64,000 nucleotides of DNA from Amycolatopsis alba DSM 44262 (GCF_000384215.1 NZ_KB913032.1:3365665-3429664), one strand, 5' to 3'; shown: positions 35,341-43,636, numbered from the stretch's first letter. The notes: a model not told the origin generated them from the letters alone. A program made the numbers and translations.

Positions 35341-36123
35341 TTACCGCTTCCCGGCCTTGAATTCCGCGGGCACCGGCGCGTTCGGCTCGAAGCGCTGGTG
35401 CACCCTTTCCCAGGTCCCGTCGGCGATGACCGCCTTGAGCCCGGCGTTGATCTTGCCAGCCAGCTCGGCGTTGCCCTTCTTGACCGCGAAACCGTGCGGG
35501 ATGGTCGTGGTGATCGCCTTGACCACCTTGAGTTTCGCGTCCGGGTTCTTCGCCGCGTAGTCCTCGGCGGTCGCCTGGTCGAAGATCGCGCCGTCGATCG
35601 CGCCGGTCTTGAGCGCGGCGAGCGTGGCGGCGTCCTGCGGGAACCGCACGGCCTGCGCGGTGGGCGCGTTGGCCACCAGCCAGCTGTCCGACACCGTGCC
35701 CTGCACGACCCCGATCCGCTTGCCCGCCAAGGAGTTCTCGTCGGTGATGCCGGTGCCCTCGCGGGCCTCGATGCCGAGCGACTGGTAGTTGTACGGCACG
35801 GAGAAGTCGACGGTCTTGCGGCGCTCGTCGGTCTGGGAGATCGCGGAGCTGCCGATGTCGAACCTGCCGGTGGCGACCTGGCTCAGCAGCGTCGCGAACT
35901 CGGTGGAGACGAACTCGAGTTTCAGGTTCTGGTTCGCGGCGATGGCCTTCAGCAGCTCGTTGTCGAACCCGGTGAACACGCCGTTTTCCTGATACGCGTT
36001 GGGTTTCGAGTCGCTGAGGGTGCCGACGCGCAGTGTGCCCGCGCCGGCGTCCTCACCGCCGCCGCACGCCGCCAGCACAGCCAGCAGGGCAGCGCCGAGG
36101 GCGGCGGCGAGTGACTTCTTCAT
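35341..36123 (-). CDS. Amino-acid ABC transporter substrate-binding lipoprotein A
   Basis: 260-residue family 3 solute-binding protein, exported as a lipoprotein: lipobox LAAC with Cys20. Binding-domain marks are LRVGTLSDSKPNAYQENGVF, FTGFDNELLKAIA, FDIGSSAISQTDERR and FSVPYNYQS. The ligand is probably a polar amino acid; the usual Arg of the alpha-carboxylate site is in DERRKTVDFS. Its stop abuts the permease start. It is closely similar to the next protein. Confidence 0.93.
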   Translation of the reverse strand: MKKSLAAALGAALLAVLAACGGGEDAGAGTLRVGTLSDSKPNAYQENGVFTGFDNELLKAIAANQNLKLEFVSTEFATLLSQVATGRFDIGSSAISQTDERRKTVDFSVPYNYQSLGIEAREGTGITDENSLAGKRIGVVQGTVSDSWLVANAPTAQAVRFPQDAATLAALKTGAIDGAIFDQATAEDYAAKNPDAKLKVVKAITTTIPHGFAVKKGNAELAGKINAGLKAVIADGTWERVHQRFEPNAPVPAEFKAGKR

Positions 36124-36131
36124 CGTGATCC

Positions 36132-36905
36132 TCACGCCTTGAATTGGTCCGGCACCGGTGCGGTCGGCAGGAACTTCTCGTGCAGCTTGACCCAGGTGCC
36201 GTCGGCGATGACCTGCTTCAGGCCATCGTTGATCTTCGTCTGGAGTTCGGTGTTGCCCTTCTTCACCGCGAAGCCGTGGGGCACGTCGGTGGTGAAGGAC
36301 TTGACGACCTTGAGCTTCGTGTCGGTGCTCTCCTTGACGTTCGTCTCGGCGATCGCCTGGTCGAGGATGTAGGCGTCGACGGCGCCGCTCTTGAGCGCGG
36401 CCAGCGCCGGGGCGTATCCGGGGAAGCGCACGGCCTGCGCGTCGGGCACGGTCGAGGTGAGCCACTTGTCGCCGACGGTCGCCTGGATGACCGCGACCCG
36501 CTTGCCCGACAAGGCCTTCTCGTCGGCGATCGGCGAGCCGTCCTTGGTCTGGATGCTCATCACTTCGAAGTTGTACGGGTTGGAGAAGTCGACGTTCTTC
36601 TTGCGCTCTTCGGTCTGCGCGATGGCCGAGCTGCCGATGTCGAACTGGTTGCTGGAGACCTGGCCGAGCAGCGAGGAGAACTCCGTCGAAACGAACTCCA
36701 GCTTCAGGTTCTGCTTGGCGGCGATGGCCTTCAGCAGCTCGTTGTCGAAGCCGGTGAAGTTGCCGTTCTCGACGTAGATGTTCGGCGGGGCGTCGCTCAG
36801 GGTGCCGACACGCAGGGTCTTCTCGGTGGCGGATTCGCCACCGCCGCAAGCGGCGAGCACGGCGACGAGACCGGCGGCCAGCGCGGCGAGCAGAGTTTTC
36901 TTCAT
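36132..36905 (-). CDS. Amino-acid ABC transporter substrate-binding lipoprotein B
   Basis: 257-residue paralogue of lipoprotein A, with lipobox LAAC (Cys20) and the same segments: TLRVGTLSDAPPNIYVENGN, FDIGSSAIAQTEERKKNVDF. It differs in the pocket region (YNFEVMSIQTKDGSPIADEK against YNYQSLGIEAREGTGITDEN), which suggests another ligand. Eight bases separate it from A and five from C, so all are one transcript. Confidence 0.93.
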   Translation of the reverse strand: MKKTLLAALAAGLVAVLAACGGGESATEKTLRVGTLSDAPPNIYVENGNFTGFDNELLKAIAAKQNLKLEFVSTEFSSLLGQVSSNQFDIGSSAIAQTEERKKNVDFSNPYNFEVMSIQTKDGSPIADEKALSGKRVAVIQATVGDKWLTSTVPDAQAVRFPGYAPALAALKSGAVDAYILDQAIAETNVKESTDTKLKVVKSFTTDVPHGFAVKKGNTELQTKINDGLKQVIADGTWVKLHEKFLPTAPVPDQFKA

Positions 36906-36910
36906 GGTGG

Positions 36911-37738
36911 TCAGACCCCCGTGTTCTGCACGGGCAGGCCGGGGCCGCCCTGTTCGAGTTCCTTGGGCAGCGGCTCGGTCTTGAAGAACTGAGCGTGCAG
37001 GCGGGCGACGGTGCCGTCCGCCACGGCCTTCGCGAGGCCGTCGTTGAGCTTCTTCAGCAGGTCCTTGTTGTCCTTGCGGACGGCGAACGCGGACGGCGTG
37101 TCCTTGGTCTCGACCGTGTAGCCGAACTCCAGCTGCAAGTCCGGGTTCTGGTCGATGTACTTCTGCCCGATGTCCTTCGGCACGACCCAGCCGTCGAGGC
37201 TGCCTGCCTTCAGCTGCGCGAAACCGGCGTTGTAGTCGGGGAACCGGACGACGTTGGCGCCCGCCACCTTGCCGCTCGCGAAGTCGTCCTGCACCGACGC
37301 CTGCACGACGCCGAGCCGCTTGCCATTGTAGGCGCCGACGTCCTTGAGGCCCGCGCCCTTCTTCGTGATGATCGAGGTGAACCCGGTGCTGTAGCCGTTG
37401 CTGAACGCGACGGTCTTCTTGCGGGCCTCGGTGGTGGAGATCGTGGAGCTGCCGATGTCGAACTTGTTCGTGGCGACGGCGGCCAGCAGACCGGCGAACT
37501 CGGTGCCGACGAACTCGACCTCGAAGCCCTCGCGCTTCGCGATGTCGCGGAGCAGCTCGTTGTCGTACCCGGTGAAGTTGCCGTTCTCCAGGTAGATGGA
37601 CGGCGGCGCGTCGGTCAGGGTGCCGACCCGCAGCTTCTGACCGCTCGCGGCGGTGTCACCCGAGCCGCAGGCGGCGAGGGCGAGCGTGGCCGCTCCGGCC
37701 GTGACGACGGCGACGATTTTCGACAGCGTGGATCTCAT
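36911..37738 (-). CDS. Amino-acid ABC transporter substrate-binding lipoprotein C
   Basis: 275-residue binding protein, the first gene of the operon and the most divergent of the three. Lipobox LAAC (Cys24); LRVGTLTDAPPSIYLENGNF and FDIGSSTISTTEARKKTVAF keep the family pattern, while FSNGYSTGFTSIITKKGAGL replaces the aromatic YNY/YNF of the others. ATG at 37738 follows GGAAG; a frame extension upstream runs into the leader. A C-terminal extra (PLPKELEQGGPGLPVQNTGV) is unique to this copy. Confidence 0.92.
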   Translation of the reverse strand: MRSTLSKIVAVVTAGAATLALAACGSGDTAASGQKLRVGTLTDAPPSIYLENGNFTGYDNELLRDIAKREGFEVEFVGTEFAGLLAAVATNKFDIGSSTISTTEARKKTVAFSNGYSTGFTSIITKKGAGLKDVGAYNGKRLGVVQASVQDDFASGKVAGANVVRFPDYNAGFAQLKAGSLDGWVVPKDIGQKYIDQNPDLQLEFGYTVETKDTPSAFAVRKDNKDLLKKLNDGLAKAVADGTVARLHAQFFKTEPLPKELEQGGPGLPVQNTGV

Positions 37739-37780
37739 CGCTTCTTCCGTGGGTTTCGGCGCCAAGGCGCGATACAAACA

Positions 37781-37809
37781 CGCCAGGCCGCCTCATGGGC
37801 GGCCTGGCG
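37781..37809 (-). promoter_or_regulatory. Strong hairpin in the leader of the amino-acid ABC operon
   Basis: CGCCAGGCCGCC (37781-37792) and GGCGGCCTGGCG (37798-37809) form a perfect 12-bp stem with a 5-base loop. In the leftward transcript it is followed by TGTTTGT, a weak T run, and lies 42 bases before the first start codon. It could be an attenuator or a stability element. Confidence 0.5.
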
Positions 37810-37825
37810 CTCCGGGTTCAGCGAT

Positions 37826-37860
37826 CGAGATTAGACATTTCGCCCGATCGAGTAATCTCG
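37826..37860 (-). promoter_or_regulatory. Promoter-like inverted repeat for the amino-acid ABC operon
   Basis: CGAGATTA (37826-37833) and TAATCTCG (37853-37860) are exact inverse complements. Read leftward, TAATCT in one arm is a fair -10 and TTACTC in the other, about 16 bases upstream, a weak -35. A repressor bound to the dyad would cover both elements. The rest of the gap to purB (37739-38028) holds the leader hairpin and the element at 37896. Confidence 0.45.
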
Positions 37861-37895
37861 TCTCACTCTGTGATATCGCGCGACTGAGATCACGC

Positions 37896-37954
37896 TGCCA
37901 GGGCGCCCGCTGGTGATTTCGCAGGTCAAGCGGCCTTTGAAGGGCGCCCTGCCA
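37896..37954 (-). terminator. Inverted repeat downstream of purB
   Basis: TGCCAGGGCGCCC (37896-37908) pairs with GGGCGCCCTGCCA (37942-37954) at 12 of 13 positions. It lies about 75 bases beyond the purB stop and upstream of the ABC operon promoter, so it could end the purB transcript. Confidence 0.45.
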
Positions 37955-38028
37955 TCGTGATCCCAGGGCCTGACGGCCGAAACGCGCGACTTCAAGGGAT
38001 CAAGAGACCTTGGTCACCGCAGCCGTGG

Positions 38029-39459
38029 TCAGAGAATCGGTGCGGGCGAGTAGCCGGCGGCCTCCGGGAAACGCTCCAGGATGTCCGAGACGCGTGACGC
38101 GATCGCGGCCACCTGGCGCGGCGCGACACCGGTGAACGAGATCCGGTCGGCGAGGAGTTTGTCCAGCTCACCGCGGTCGAGCGGGATGCGCTCGTCGGCG
38201 GCGAGCCGGTCGAGGAGGTCGTTCTCCGCCAGCCCCTGCTCCCGCATCGCGAGCGCGACGCCGACGGCGTTCTCCTTGATGGCCTCGTGAGCGGTTTCAC
38301 GCCCGACGCCCGCGCGGACCGAGGCCATGAGCACCTTGGTGGTCGCGAGGAACGGCAGATAGCGATCGAGCTCACGCCCGATGACCGCGGGGAAGGCGCC
38401 GAACTCGGCCAGCACCGTGAGGAAGGTCTCCAGCAGGCCGTCGAGCGCGAAGAACGCGTCGGGCAGCGCGACCCGGCGGACGACGGAGTCGGACACGTCG
38501 CCTTCGTTCCACTGGTCGCCGGCGAGCTCGCCGATCATCGACAGGTAGCCGCGCAGCACGACGGCGAGCCCGTTGACCCGCTCGCACGAACGCGTGTTCA
38601 TCTTGTGCGGCATGGCCGACGAGCCGACCTGGCCGGGTTTGAAGCCCTCGGTGACCAGTTCGTGGCCCGCCATCAGGCGGATCGTCTTCGCCAGGCTCGA
38701 CGGGGCGGCCGCGAGCTGGACGACGGTGGACAGCACGTCGAAGTCGAGCGAACGCGGGTACACCTGGCCGACGCTGGTGAACACGTTCTCGAACCCGAGG
38801 TGGGTCGCGACCCGTGACTCCAGTTCGTCCAAAGTGGACTCGTCGCCGAGCAGGTCGAGCATGTCCTGCGCGGTGCCGACCGGGCCCTTGATGCCACGCA
38901 GCGGATACCGGGCGATCAGGTTTTCGAGCCGGTCGAACGCGACCAGCAGTTCGTCGGCGGCGGTGGCGAACCGCTTGCCGAGCGTCGTCGCCTGCGCGGC
39001 GACGTTGTGCGAGCGGCCGGCCATCACGGTGTCGGAGTGCTCGACCGCGATCGAGGCGAGCCGGGCCAGAACCGCGCCGACGCGGCTGCGGACCAGCTCC
39101 AGCGAGCGCCGCACCTGCAGCTGCTCGACGTTCTCGGTGAGGTCCCGCGACGTCATGCCCTTGTGGACGTGCTCATGTCCGGCGAGCGCGTTGAACTCCT
39201 CGATCCGGGCCTTCACGTCATGCCGCGTGACCCGCTCGCGCGCGGCGATCGAGTCGAGGTCGACCTGCTCCAGCACGCGTTCGTAGTCGGCGACGACACC
39301 GTCCGGCACCTCGACGCCGAGGTCGGCCTGCGCCCGGAGCACGACGAGCCAGAACTCACGCTCCAGCACGACCTTGCGTTCCGGGGACCAGAGTTCGACC
39401 AGCTCAGGCGAGGCGTAGCGGCCGGCGAGCACGTTGGGGATGCGGGGCTTGTCCGTCAC
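38029..39459 (-). CDS. purB: Adenylosuccinate lyase
   Basis: Splits SAICAR to AICAR and adenylosuccinate to AMP, both releasing fumarate. 476 residues. Family signature GSSAMPHKMNTRSCERVNGL holds the catalytic loop; GMTSRDLTENVEQLQ and the catalytic His in MAGRSHNVAAQ are also present. GTG start. It is longer than the PurB of most Gram-positives, as in other actinobacteria. A TetR gene precedes it by 20 bases on the same strand and may read through into it. Confidence 0.96.
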   Translation of the reverse strand: MTDKPRIPNVLAGRYASPELVELWSPERKVVLEREFWLVVLRAQADLGVEVPDGVVADYERVLEQVDLDSIAARERVTRHDVKARIEEFNALAGHEHVHKGMTSRDLTENVEQLQVRRSLELVRSRVGAVLARLASIAVEHSDTVMAGRSHNVAAQATTLGKRFATAADELLVAFDRLENLIARYPLRGIKGPVGTAQDMLDLLGDESTLDELESRVATHLGFENVFTSVGQVYPRSLDFDVLSTVVQLAAAPSSLAKTIRLMAGHELVTEGFKPGQVGSSAMPHKMNTRSCERVNGLAVVLRGYLSMIGELAGDQWNEGDVSDSVVRRVALPDAFFALDGLLETFLTVLAEFGAFPAVIGRELDRYLPFLATTKVLMASVRAGVGRETAHEAIKENAVGVALAMREQGLAENDLLDRLAADERIPLDRGELDKLLADRISFTGVAPRQVAAIASRVSDILERFPEAAGYSPAPIL

Positions 39460-39479
39460 GCGGCCAGACTAACCGGGCG

Positions 39480-40073
39480 CTAGGCGAGGGCGGCCTGCAG
39501 CATCCGGGCGGCGGCGGCCCTCGGCTCCGGATCGACCTCGATCAGCGCGTTGACCACGGCGCCGTCGACCAGGGCGACCAGCCGCTCGAGCTCGGCGGCG
39601 TCCACCGGGGTGCCGGAGCGCGCGAAGATCTCGTGGAGCAGTTCGTACAGCTGCGCGGACAGCGTCCGCATCAGGGGCCGAAGGTACGGACGACGTCCTG
39701 TCCCGACGAGACGCTCGTAGCGCAGAAGGACCGCTTCGGCGTCGGCCTCGCGATCCGGGCGGAGCGGGCCGAGGAGCATGTCCAGCACCAGGTCGACGGT
39801 GGCCTCGACACCGCGGTTGCGGGTCGCCAGCTCGTCGAGGCGGTGCCGCCCGGTCTCCAGCTCCTGGTTCGCGTGGTGCTCGACGGCGGCCGTGACGAGC
39901 TCTTCGAGCGAGTCGAAGTAGTACGTCGTCGAAGCCAGCGGAAGCCCCGCGCGTTCGGCGACCGCACGATGCCGCACGGCGTCGAAACCGCCCTCGGCCA
40001 GCAGTGACGCGGCGGCGTCGATGAGCTCGGCACGGCGTCGCTCACCCTTCGGCGTTGTCGCTGCGGCGGTCAT
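39480..40073 (-). CDS. TetR-family transcriptional regulator
   Basis: 197 residues: N-terminal helix-turn-helix (ELIDAAASLLAEGGFDAVRH, AVAERAGLPLASTTYYFDS) and a C-terminal helical domain like TetR_C_17-type regulators (LVALVDGAVVNALIEVDPEP). It lies 20 bases upstream of purB and 35 bases after a small gene on the same strand. The target and ligand are unknown. Confidence 0.9.
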   Translation of the reverse strand: MTAAATTPKGERRRAELIDAAASLLAEGGFDAVRHRAVAERAGLPLASTTYYFDSLEELVTAAVEHHANQELETGRHRLDELATRNRGVEATVDLVLDMLLGPLRPDREADAEAVLLRYERLVGTGRRPYLRPLMRTLSAQLYELLHEIFARSGTPVDAAELERLVALVDGAVVNALIEVDPEPRAAAARMLQAALA

Positions 40074-40108
40074 GGCGGGCTATTTTGCCAGGCGCGCCGG
40101 GAGCAGCC

Positions 40109-40327
40109 CTACTTCCCGGCGTGCCAGCCGTTTTCCAAGAGGTCGAACGCGGCTTCGACGGTGCGTTCCGGGTCATCGGACCGCTGGGCGAGCGCCGTGG
40201 CCTCCACCGCGAAACGCGCCAGGGCCGCGCACCGCGGATCGTCCTCGGGGACACCGATTTCGGCGGCAGCGTCAGGGAAATCCCCCTTCGCAAGTAACCC
40301 GAGGAGAAAACTCAAGTTCCAGGCCAC
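40109..40327 (-). CDS. Small hypothetical protein
   Basis: A 72-residue acidic, probably helical protein (NLSFLLGLLAKGDFPDAAAE, CAALARFAVEATALAQR). No family recognised. GTG at 40327 has GGAG six bases upstream, good support for translation. The start lies on the broken end of the SnoaL-like remnant on the other strand, so this gene's upstream region was probably set by the same rearrangement. Confidence 0.55.
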   Translation of the reverse strand: MAWNLSFLLGLLAKGDFPDAAAEIGVPEDDPRCAALARFAVEATALAQRSDDPERTVEAAFDLLENGWHAGK

Positions 40328-40601
40328 GCATCACTCCATCAGCGGCCACCTCGTCGAGGTCGAAGGCGACGTCGCGCGGCTGCGCGCCACCATGACGGCC
40401 GTCCACGTCTGGGCACCGGAGCTGCGCGACGAACTGTCCCTCGGATCCCATTTCACGGCGGGCAGCGTGATCACCGGCGAGGCGGTCCGGACCGGCGAAG
40501 GCCGGCGATTCCGCGACATGGAGCTGCGGATCGTCTGGCGTGACGGCTTCATGCCGCTGGACCGGCTCATCCCGCCCAGCGGCGCGGACCAGGCTCAGTA
40601 G
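40317..40601 (+). pseudogene. C-terminal remnant of a SnoaL/NTF2-like protein
   Basis: The frame reads THHSISGHLVEVEGDVARLR, then TAVHVWAPELRDELSLGSHF and ends RDMELRIVWRDGFMPLDRLI, the second half of a SnoaL-like cone-shaped fold. There is no start codon before the homology; upstream the frame is antisense to the small gene at 40109-40327. The only in-frame ATG (40392) would begin inside the sheet. I read it as a gene that has lost its 5' half. Its 3' end overlaps the convergent gene by seven bases. Confidence 0.55.
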
Positions 40602-41299
40602 CGGGCGGCGAGCACGGCGACGAACCTGTCGACGTCGGACTCGGAGAACGCGGGCCTGCCCGAACCGTCGCCGAGGCTCACCACGATCACCAGCGACCCC
40701 TTGGCGGTGGTCCGCCGCGCCTCGGCCGCTCCGGCGGGCATCGGCGGGGCGACCGCGGCCGCCGGGAGGACCGCGACGGCGACCGAGCCGCCCGGCACCT
40801 GGAACCCCGCGGACCTGGCCCCCGTCGTACAGATGTCGCCGGGCGTCGACTTGGCGACATCCACGGGGACCGGGAGCTCGCCAGCGAGGGCGGTGGCGAG
40901 CTCCCGGTCCACCTGGTCGCACCCGAAGGTGCCTTCGGCCGTCATCTGGCCGGTCTTCTCTGGTCCGCCGCCCCCCTGCTGAGGCGGCGGATTCGAGAAG
41001 TTCGAGGGGTCCCCGCTGTCAAGAGGACGTGCGGACGCCGCTCCGGGTTGCCCCGCGGAAGCGGCTTCGCTGTCGGATTTGCCCGAGGCCCCCATCTGGA
41101 GCTCGGTTCCGCCGAGCACGCCGAACATGCCCACTCCGGCCAAGACCAAAACCACCGCACTACAGGCCACCGCGATACCGTTTCGGCGTCGAGCGGTGGC
41201 GCGTTTGGAGGCACGGACGACGTCGGCGGTGTCGAAGGACGGCGACGGCGCGTCGCCGGGGGCGTCACGGAACAACGCCTTCAAGTCATTCTCGTCCAT
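40595..41299 (-). CDS. Putative sigma-factor-associated membrane protein
   Basis: 234 residues: a cytoplasmic head of about 40 residues (DENDLKALFRDAPGDAPSPS), one membrane helix (IAVACSAVVLVLAGVGMFGV), a Ser/Pro/Gly linker and an extracytoplasmic domain with two cysteines (TFGCDQVD and PGDICTTGA) that may bond. It overlaps the sigma-factor gene by 14 bases, as anti-sigma factors do, but has no HxxxCxxC zinc motif, so the assignment rests on position. Confidence 0.7.
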   Translation of the reverse strand: MDENDLKALFRDAPGDAPSPSFDTADVVRASKRATARRRNGIAVACSAVVLVLAGVGMFGVLGGTELQMGASGKSDSEAASAGQPGAASARPLDSGDPSNFSNPPPQQGGGGPEKTGQMTAEGTFGCDQVDRELATALAGELPVPVDVAKSTPGDICTTGARSAGFQVPGGSVAVAVLPAAAVAPPMPAGAAEARRTTAKGSLVIVVSLGDGSGRPAFSESDVDRFVAVLAARY

Positions 41300-41804
41300 C
41301 CCGTGCCACCTCCTCCTTCTCCATGACCTGCCTGAGGTTCGCCAGCCCGCGCGCGGTCTGGCTCTTCACGTTCCCTTCGCTGCAGCCGAGCACCTTCGCC
41401 GCCGCACCGACGTCCAGCCCCTCGAAGAACCGGAGCACCAGCACGGCCCGCTGTTTCGGGGGCACTTCCCGCAACGCGGCCAGCAGGTCTTCCCTGGTGA
41501 CGACCTGTTCGCCGAGGTCGAAGCCGTCCTGCGGCGGTTCGGGCAGCTCTTCGGTCTGCCACTCCCGCCGCCACGGCCGCCTCGACTCGTCGATGGCCGC
41601 CCTGACCAGCGTCTTCCGCACGTAGGCGTCGGTCGCCGCCCGTTCTCTGATCTTCTTCCACCTCCGGTGCAGCGCGACGAACGCCGTCTGCGCGAGGTCG
41701 TCCGCACGATGCCAGTCACCGCAAAGCATGTACGCGGTCCTGCGCACGGAGTCCCGCTTCGCGGCGAAGTACTCCGCGAACTCTTGTTCGTCGCGCTGGT
41801 TCAC
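41286..41804 (-). CDS. RNA polymerase sigma factor, SigE-like ECF family
   Basis: 172 residues. Region 2 (EFAEYFAAKRDSVRRTAYML, DWHRADDLAQTAFVALHRRW) and region 4 (LREVPPKQRAVLVLRFFEGL, DVGAAAKVLGCSEGNVKSQT) are complete. The layout matches the actinobacterial SigE-type ECF group whose downstream gene is a one-helix membrane protein, as here. GTG start at 41804 with GGAGA about 11 bases upstream. It is divergent from the threonine aldolase gene. Confidence 0.93.
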   Translation of the reverse strand: MNQRDEQEFAEYFAAKRDSVRRTAYMLCGDWHRADDLAQTAFVALHRRWKKIRERAATDAYVRKTLVRAAIDESRRPWRREWQTEELPEPPQDGFDLGEQVVTREDLLAALREVPPKQRAVLVLRFFEGLDVGAAAKVLGCSEGNVKSQTARGLANLRQVMEKEEVARDGRE

Positions 41805-41939
41805 GCGGTTTTTGTCTCCGCTCTTGCCTCGTCGGTGGGTAGGACGGAACCGGGGGCGTCCACGGTTGCATGAGCGGGCGCGGCGGACCAGCCGGGGAGG
41901 AGGTTCATGGCGAGGCCGACGATGTGATGTGATCGTACC

Positions 41940-42956
41940 GTGACCTCGACGATCGATTTCCGCTCCGACACCGTGACCCGACCGGACGACGTCATGCGCC
42001 AGGCCATGGCGGACGCCGAGGTCGGCGACAACGTCCTCGACGGCGATCCGACCATCGGCGCGCTCGAAAAGCGCGCCGCGGAACTCCTCGGCATGCCCGC
42101 CGCGCTCTGGACGCCGACCGGGACCATGGCGAACCTGATCGCGCTGTGCCTCCATCTGCAGCGCGGAGACCGGTTCCTCGCGCCGCGCGGCGCGCACGTG
42201 ATCACCGACGAACTCGGGTCCGCCGCCTGGCTCGCGGGCGGCATGCCCGAGCCACTCGAACACGACGCCGGACCTGGGCGGCCGACACCGGAAACGCTTT
42301 CGGCCGCGATCGGCGTCCCGCGCGGGCCGTACTACGCGCTGCGGACCCCGCTGTTGTGCCTGGAGAACACGCACAACTCGGCGGGCGGCGCGATCACCCC
42401 GCCCCACGAGCACGCCCGGCTGGTCGCGGTGGCGAAGGAGGCCGGGCTGACCGTGCACCTCGACGGCGCCCGCCTCTGGCACGCGGCGGTCGCGCTGGGG
42501 CTCCCGCCCTCGGCGCTCACGGTCGGCGTCGACACCGTTTCCGCCTGCTTCTCCAAGGGGCTCGGCGCGCCTGTCGGCTCGGTCGTGGCGGGCAGCGAGG
42601 AGTTCGTCGAGAAGGCGAGGCGCATGCGCCAGATGCTCGGCGGCGGCGTCCGCCAGGGCGGCGTGCTGGCCGCGGCAGGCTTGGTCGCGCTGGACCGCAT
42701 CGGCGATCTGGCCGAGACGCACGAGAACGCGACACGGCTCGCGGCCGGGTTCGCCGAGCACGGTTGGGAGGTCAACGTGCCCGAGACCAACATCGTGCAG
42801 GTCACCGCTCCTGACCTCGAAGGCAGGCTGGCCTGGCTGGCCGGGCTCGGGATCCAGGTGCTGCCGTCGGCAGGCCGGATCCGCTTCGTGCTGCACCGGG
42901 ACCTTTCGGCGGCCGACGTCGAAGAAACCCTTCACCGCGTCAAGACCGGGGGCTGA
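41940..42956 (+). CDS. ltaE: Low-specificity L-threonine aldolase
   Basis: PLP enzyme that splits threonine or allo-threonine to glycine and acetaldehyde. 338 residues: N-terminal DFRSDTVTRP and VGDNVLDGDPT, the substrate loop LENTHNSAGGAITP, and the PLP lysine in FSKGLGAPVGS at about 206. GTG start. Two bases separate its stop from the HAD gene, indicating one transcript. In M. tuberculosis-like genomes such a gene is not purine-linked, though the glycine produced feeds PurD. Confidence 0.92.
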   Translation: MTSTIDFRSDTVTRPDDVMRQAMADAEVGDNVLDGDPTIGALEKRAAELLGMPAALWTPTGTMANLIALCLHLQRGDRFLAPRGAHVITDELGSAAWLAGGMPEPLEHDAGPGRPTPETLSAAIGVPRGPYYALRTPLLCLENTHNSAGGAITPPHEHARLVAVAKEAGLTVHLDGARLWHAAVALGLPPSALTVGVDTVSACFSKGLGAPVGSVVAGSEEFVEKARRMRQMLGGGVRQGGVLAAAGLVALDRIGDLAETHENATRLAAGFAEHGWEVNVPETNIVQVTAPDLEGRLAWLAGLGIQVLPSAGRIRFVLHRDLSAADVEETLHRVKTGG

Positions 42957-42958
42957 AC

Positions 42959-43549
42959 ATGAACTGGATCGTCTTCGACTACGGCGACGTCATCTGCGCG
43001 CACACCGACGCGCTGCCGACCCTCGCCAAGGCCTTCGACCTCCCGCTCGCCGACTTCGAGCCGCACTACTGGGCCGAACGGGACCGGTACGACTCCGGCG
43101 GCTCGGACCTCGAGTACTGGCAGAGCGTCGGCCGCGCGCTGGACGTGCCGGTCGACAAGGCCTTCGCCGACGAACTGACCCGCATCGACGTCGCGGGCTG
43201 GACCCACGTCGAACCGGACGTGCTCGAACTGCTGGAAGGGCTGCACGAGGCGGGCGCGGCGCTCGCGCTGCTCTCGAACGCGTCGTCGACCTTCGGCCGT
43301 TGGGTGCGCGAGCAGGAATGGGCGGACCTCTTCCGCGTGAAGCTCTTCTCGGGCGATCTGGGCTGTATGAAACCCGACCCGAAGATCTACCGGATCCTGC
43401 TCGCCGAACTCGGTGCCGAACCGGCCGACTGCCTGTTCTTCGACGACCGTCAGTCCAATGTGGACGGTGCGCGGGCGGTCGGGATGAAGGCCGAACGCTG
43501 GGTCGGTGTGACAACGGCGCAATCTTCCTTCGGCTCTTCGGAGGAATAA
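42959..43549 (+). CDS. HAD-family hydrolase
   Basis: 196 residues of the haloacid dehalogenase superfamily. Motif I is VFDYGDVI with nucleophile Asp7 but Gly at the +2 position where phosphatases have Asp; motif II is LLSNAS; motif III Lys in CMKPDPKIY; motif IV FFDDRQSNVDGARAVGM. The cap is helical (class IA). The missing +2 Asp suggests a non-phosphatase reaction. Coupled to the threonine aldolase gene. Confidence 0.9.
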   Translation: MNWIVFDYGDVICAHTDALPTLAKAFDLPLADFEPHYWAERDRYDSGGSDLEYWQSVGRALDVPVDKAFADELTRIDVAGWTHVEPDVLELLEGLHEAGAALALLSNASSTFGRWVREQEWADLFRVKLFSGDLGCMKPDPKIYRILLAELGAEPADCLFFDDRQSNVDGARAVGMKAERWVGVTTAQSSFGSSEE

Positions 43550-43636
43550 TTCACCCAGGCCGTTCATCCGCTTACGCGCGGTGAATCCGATGACCTACGC
43601 TGGACTCGTCCAAACCGATTCCTCCGGTAGGTGCCC

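Noticed and set aside
37739..37930. SAM or other amino-acid riboswitch before the ABC operon
   Set aside because: The leader has a strong hairpin and a dyad but no match to SAM-I, SAM-II, SAM-IV or glycine riboswitch cores by eye.
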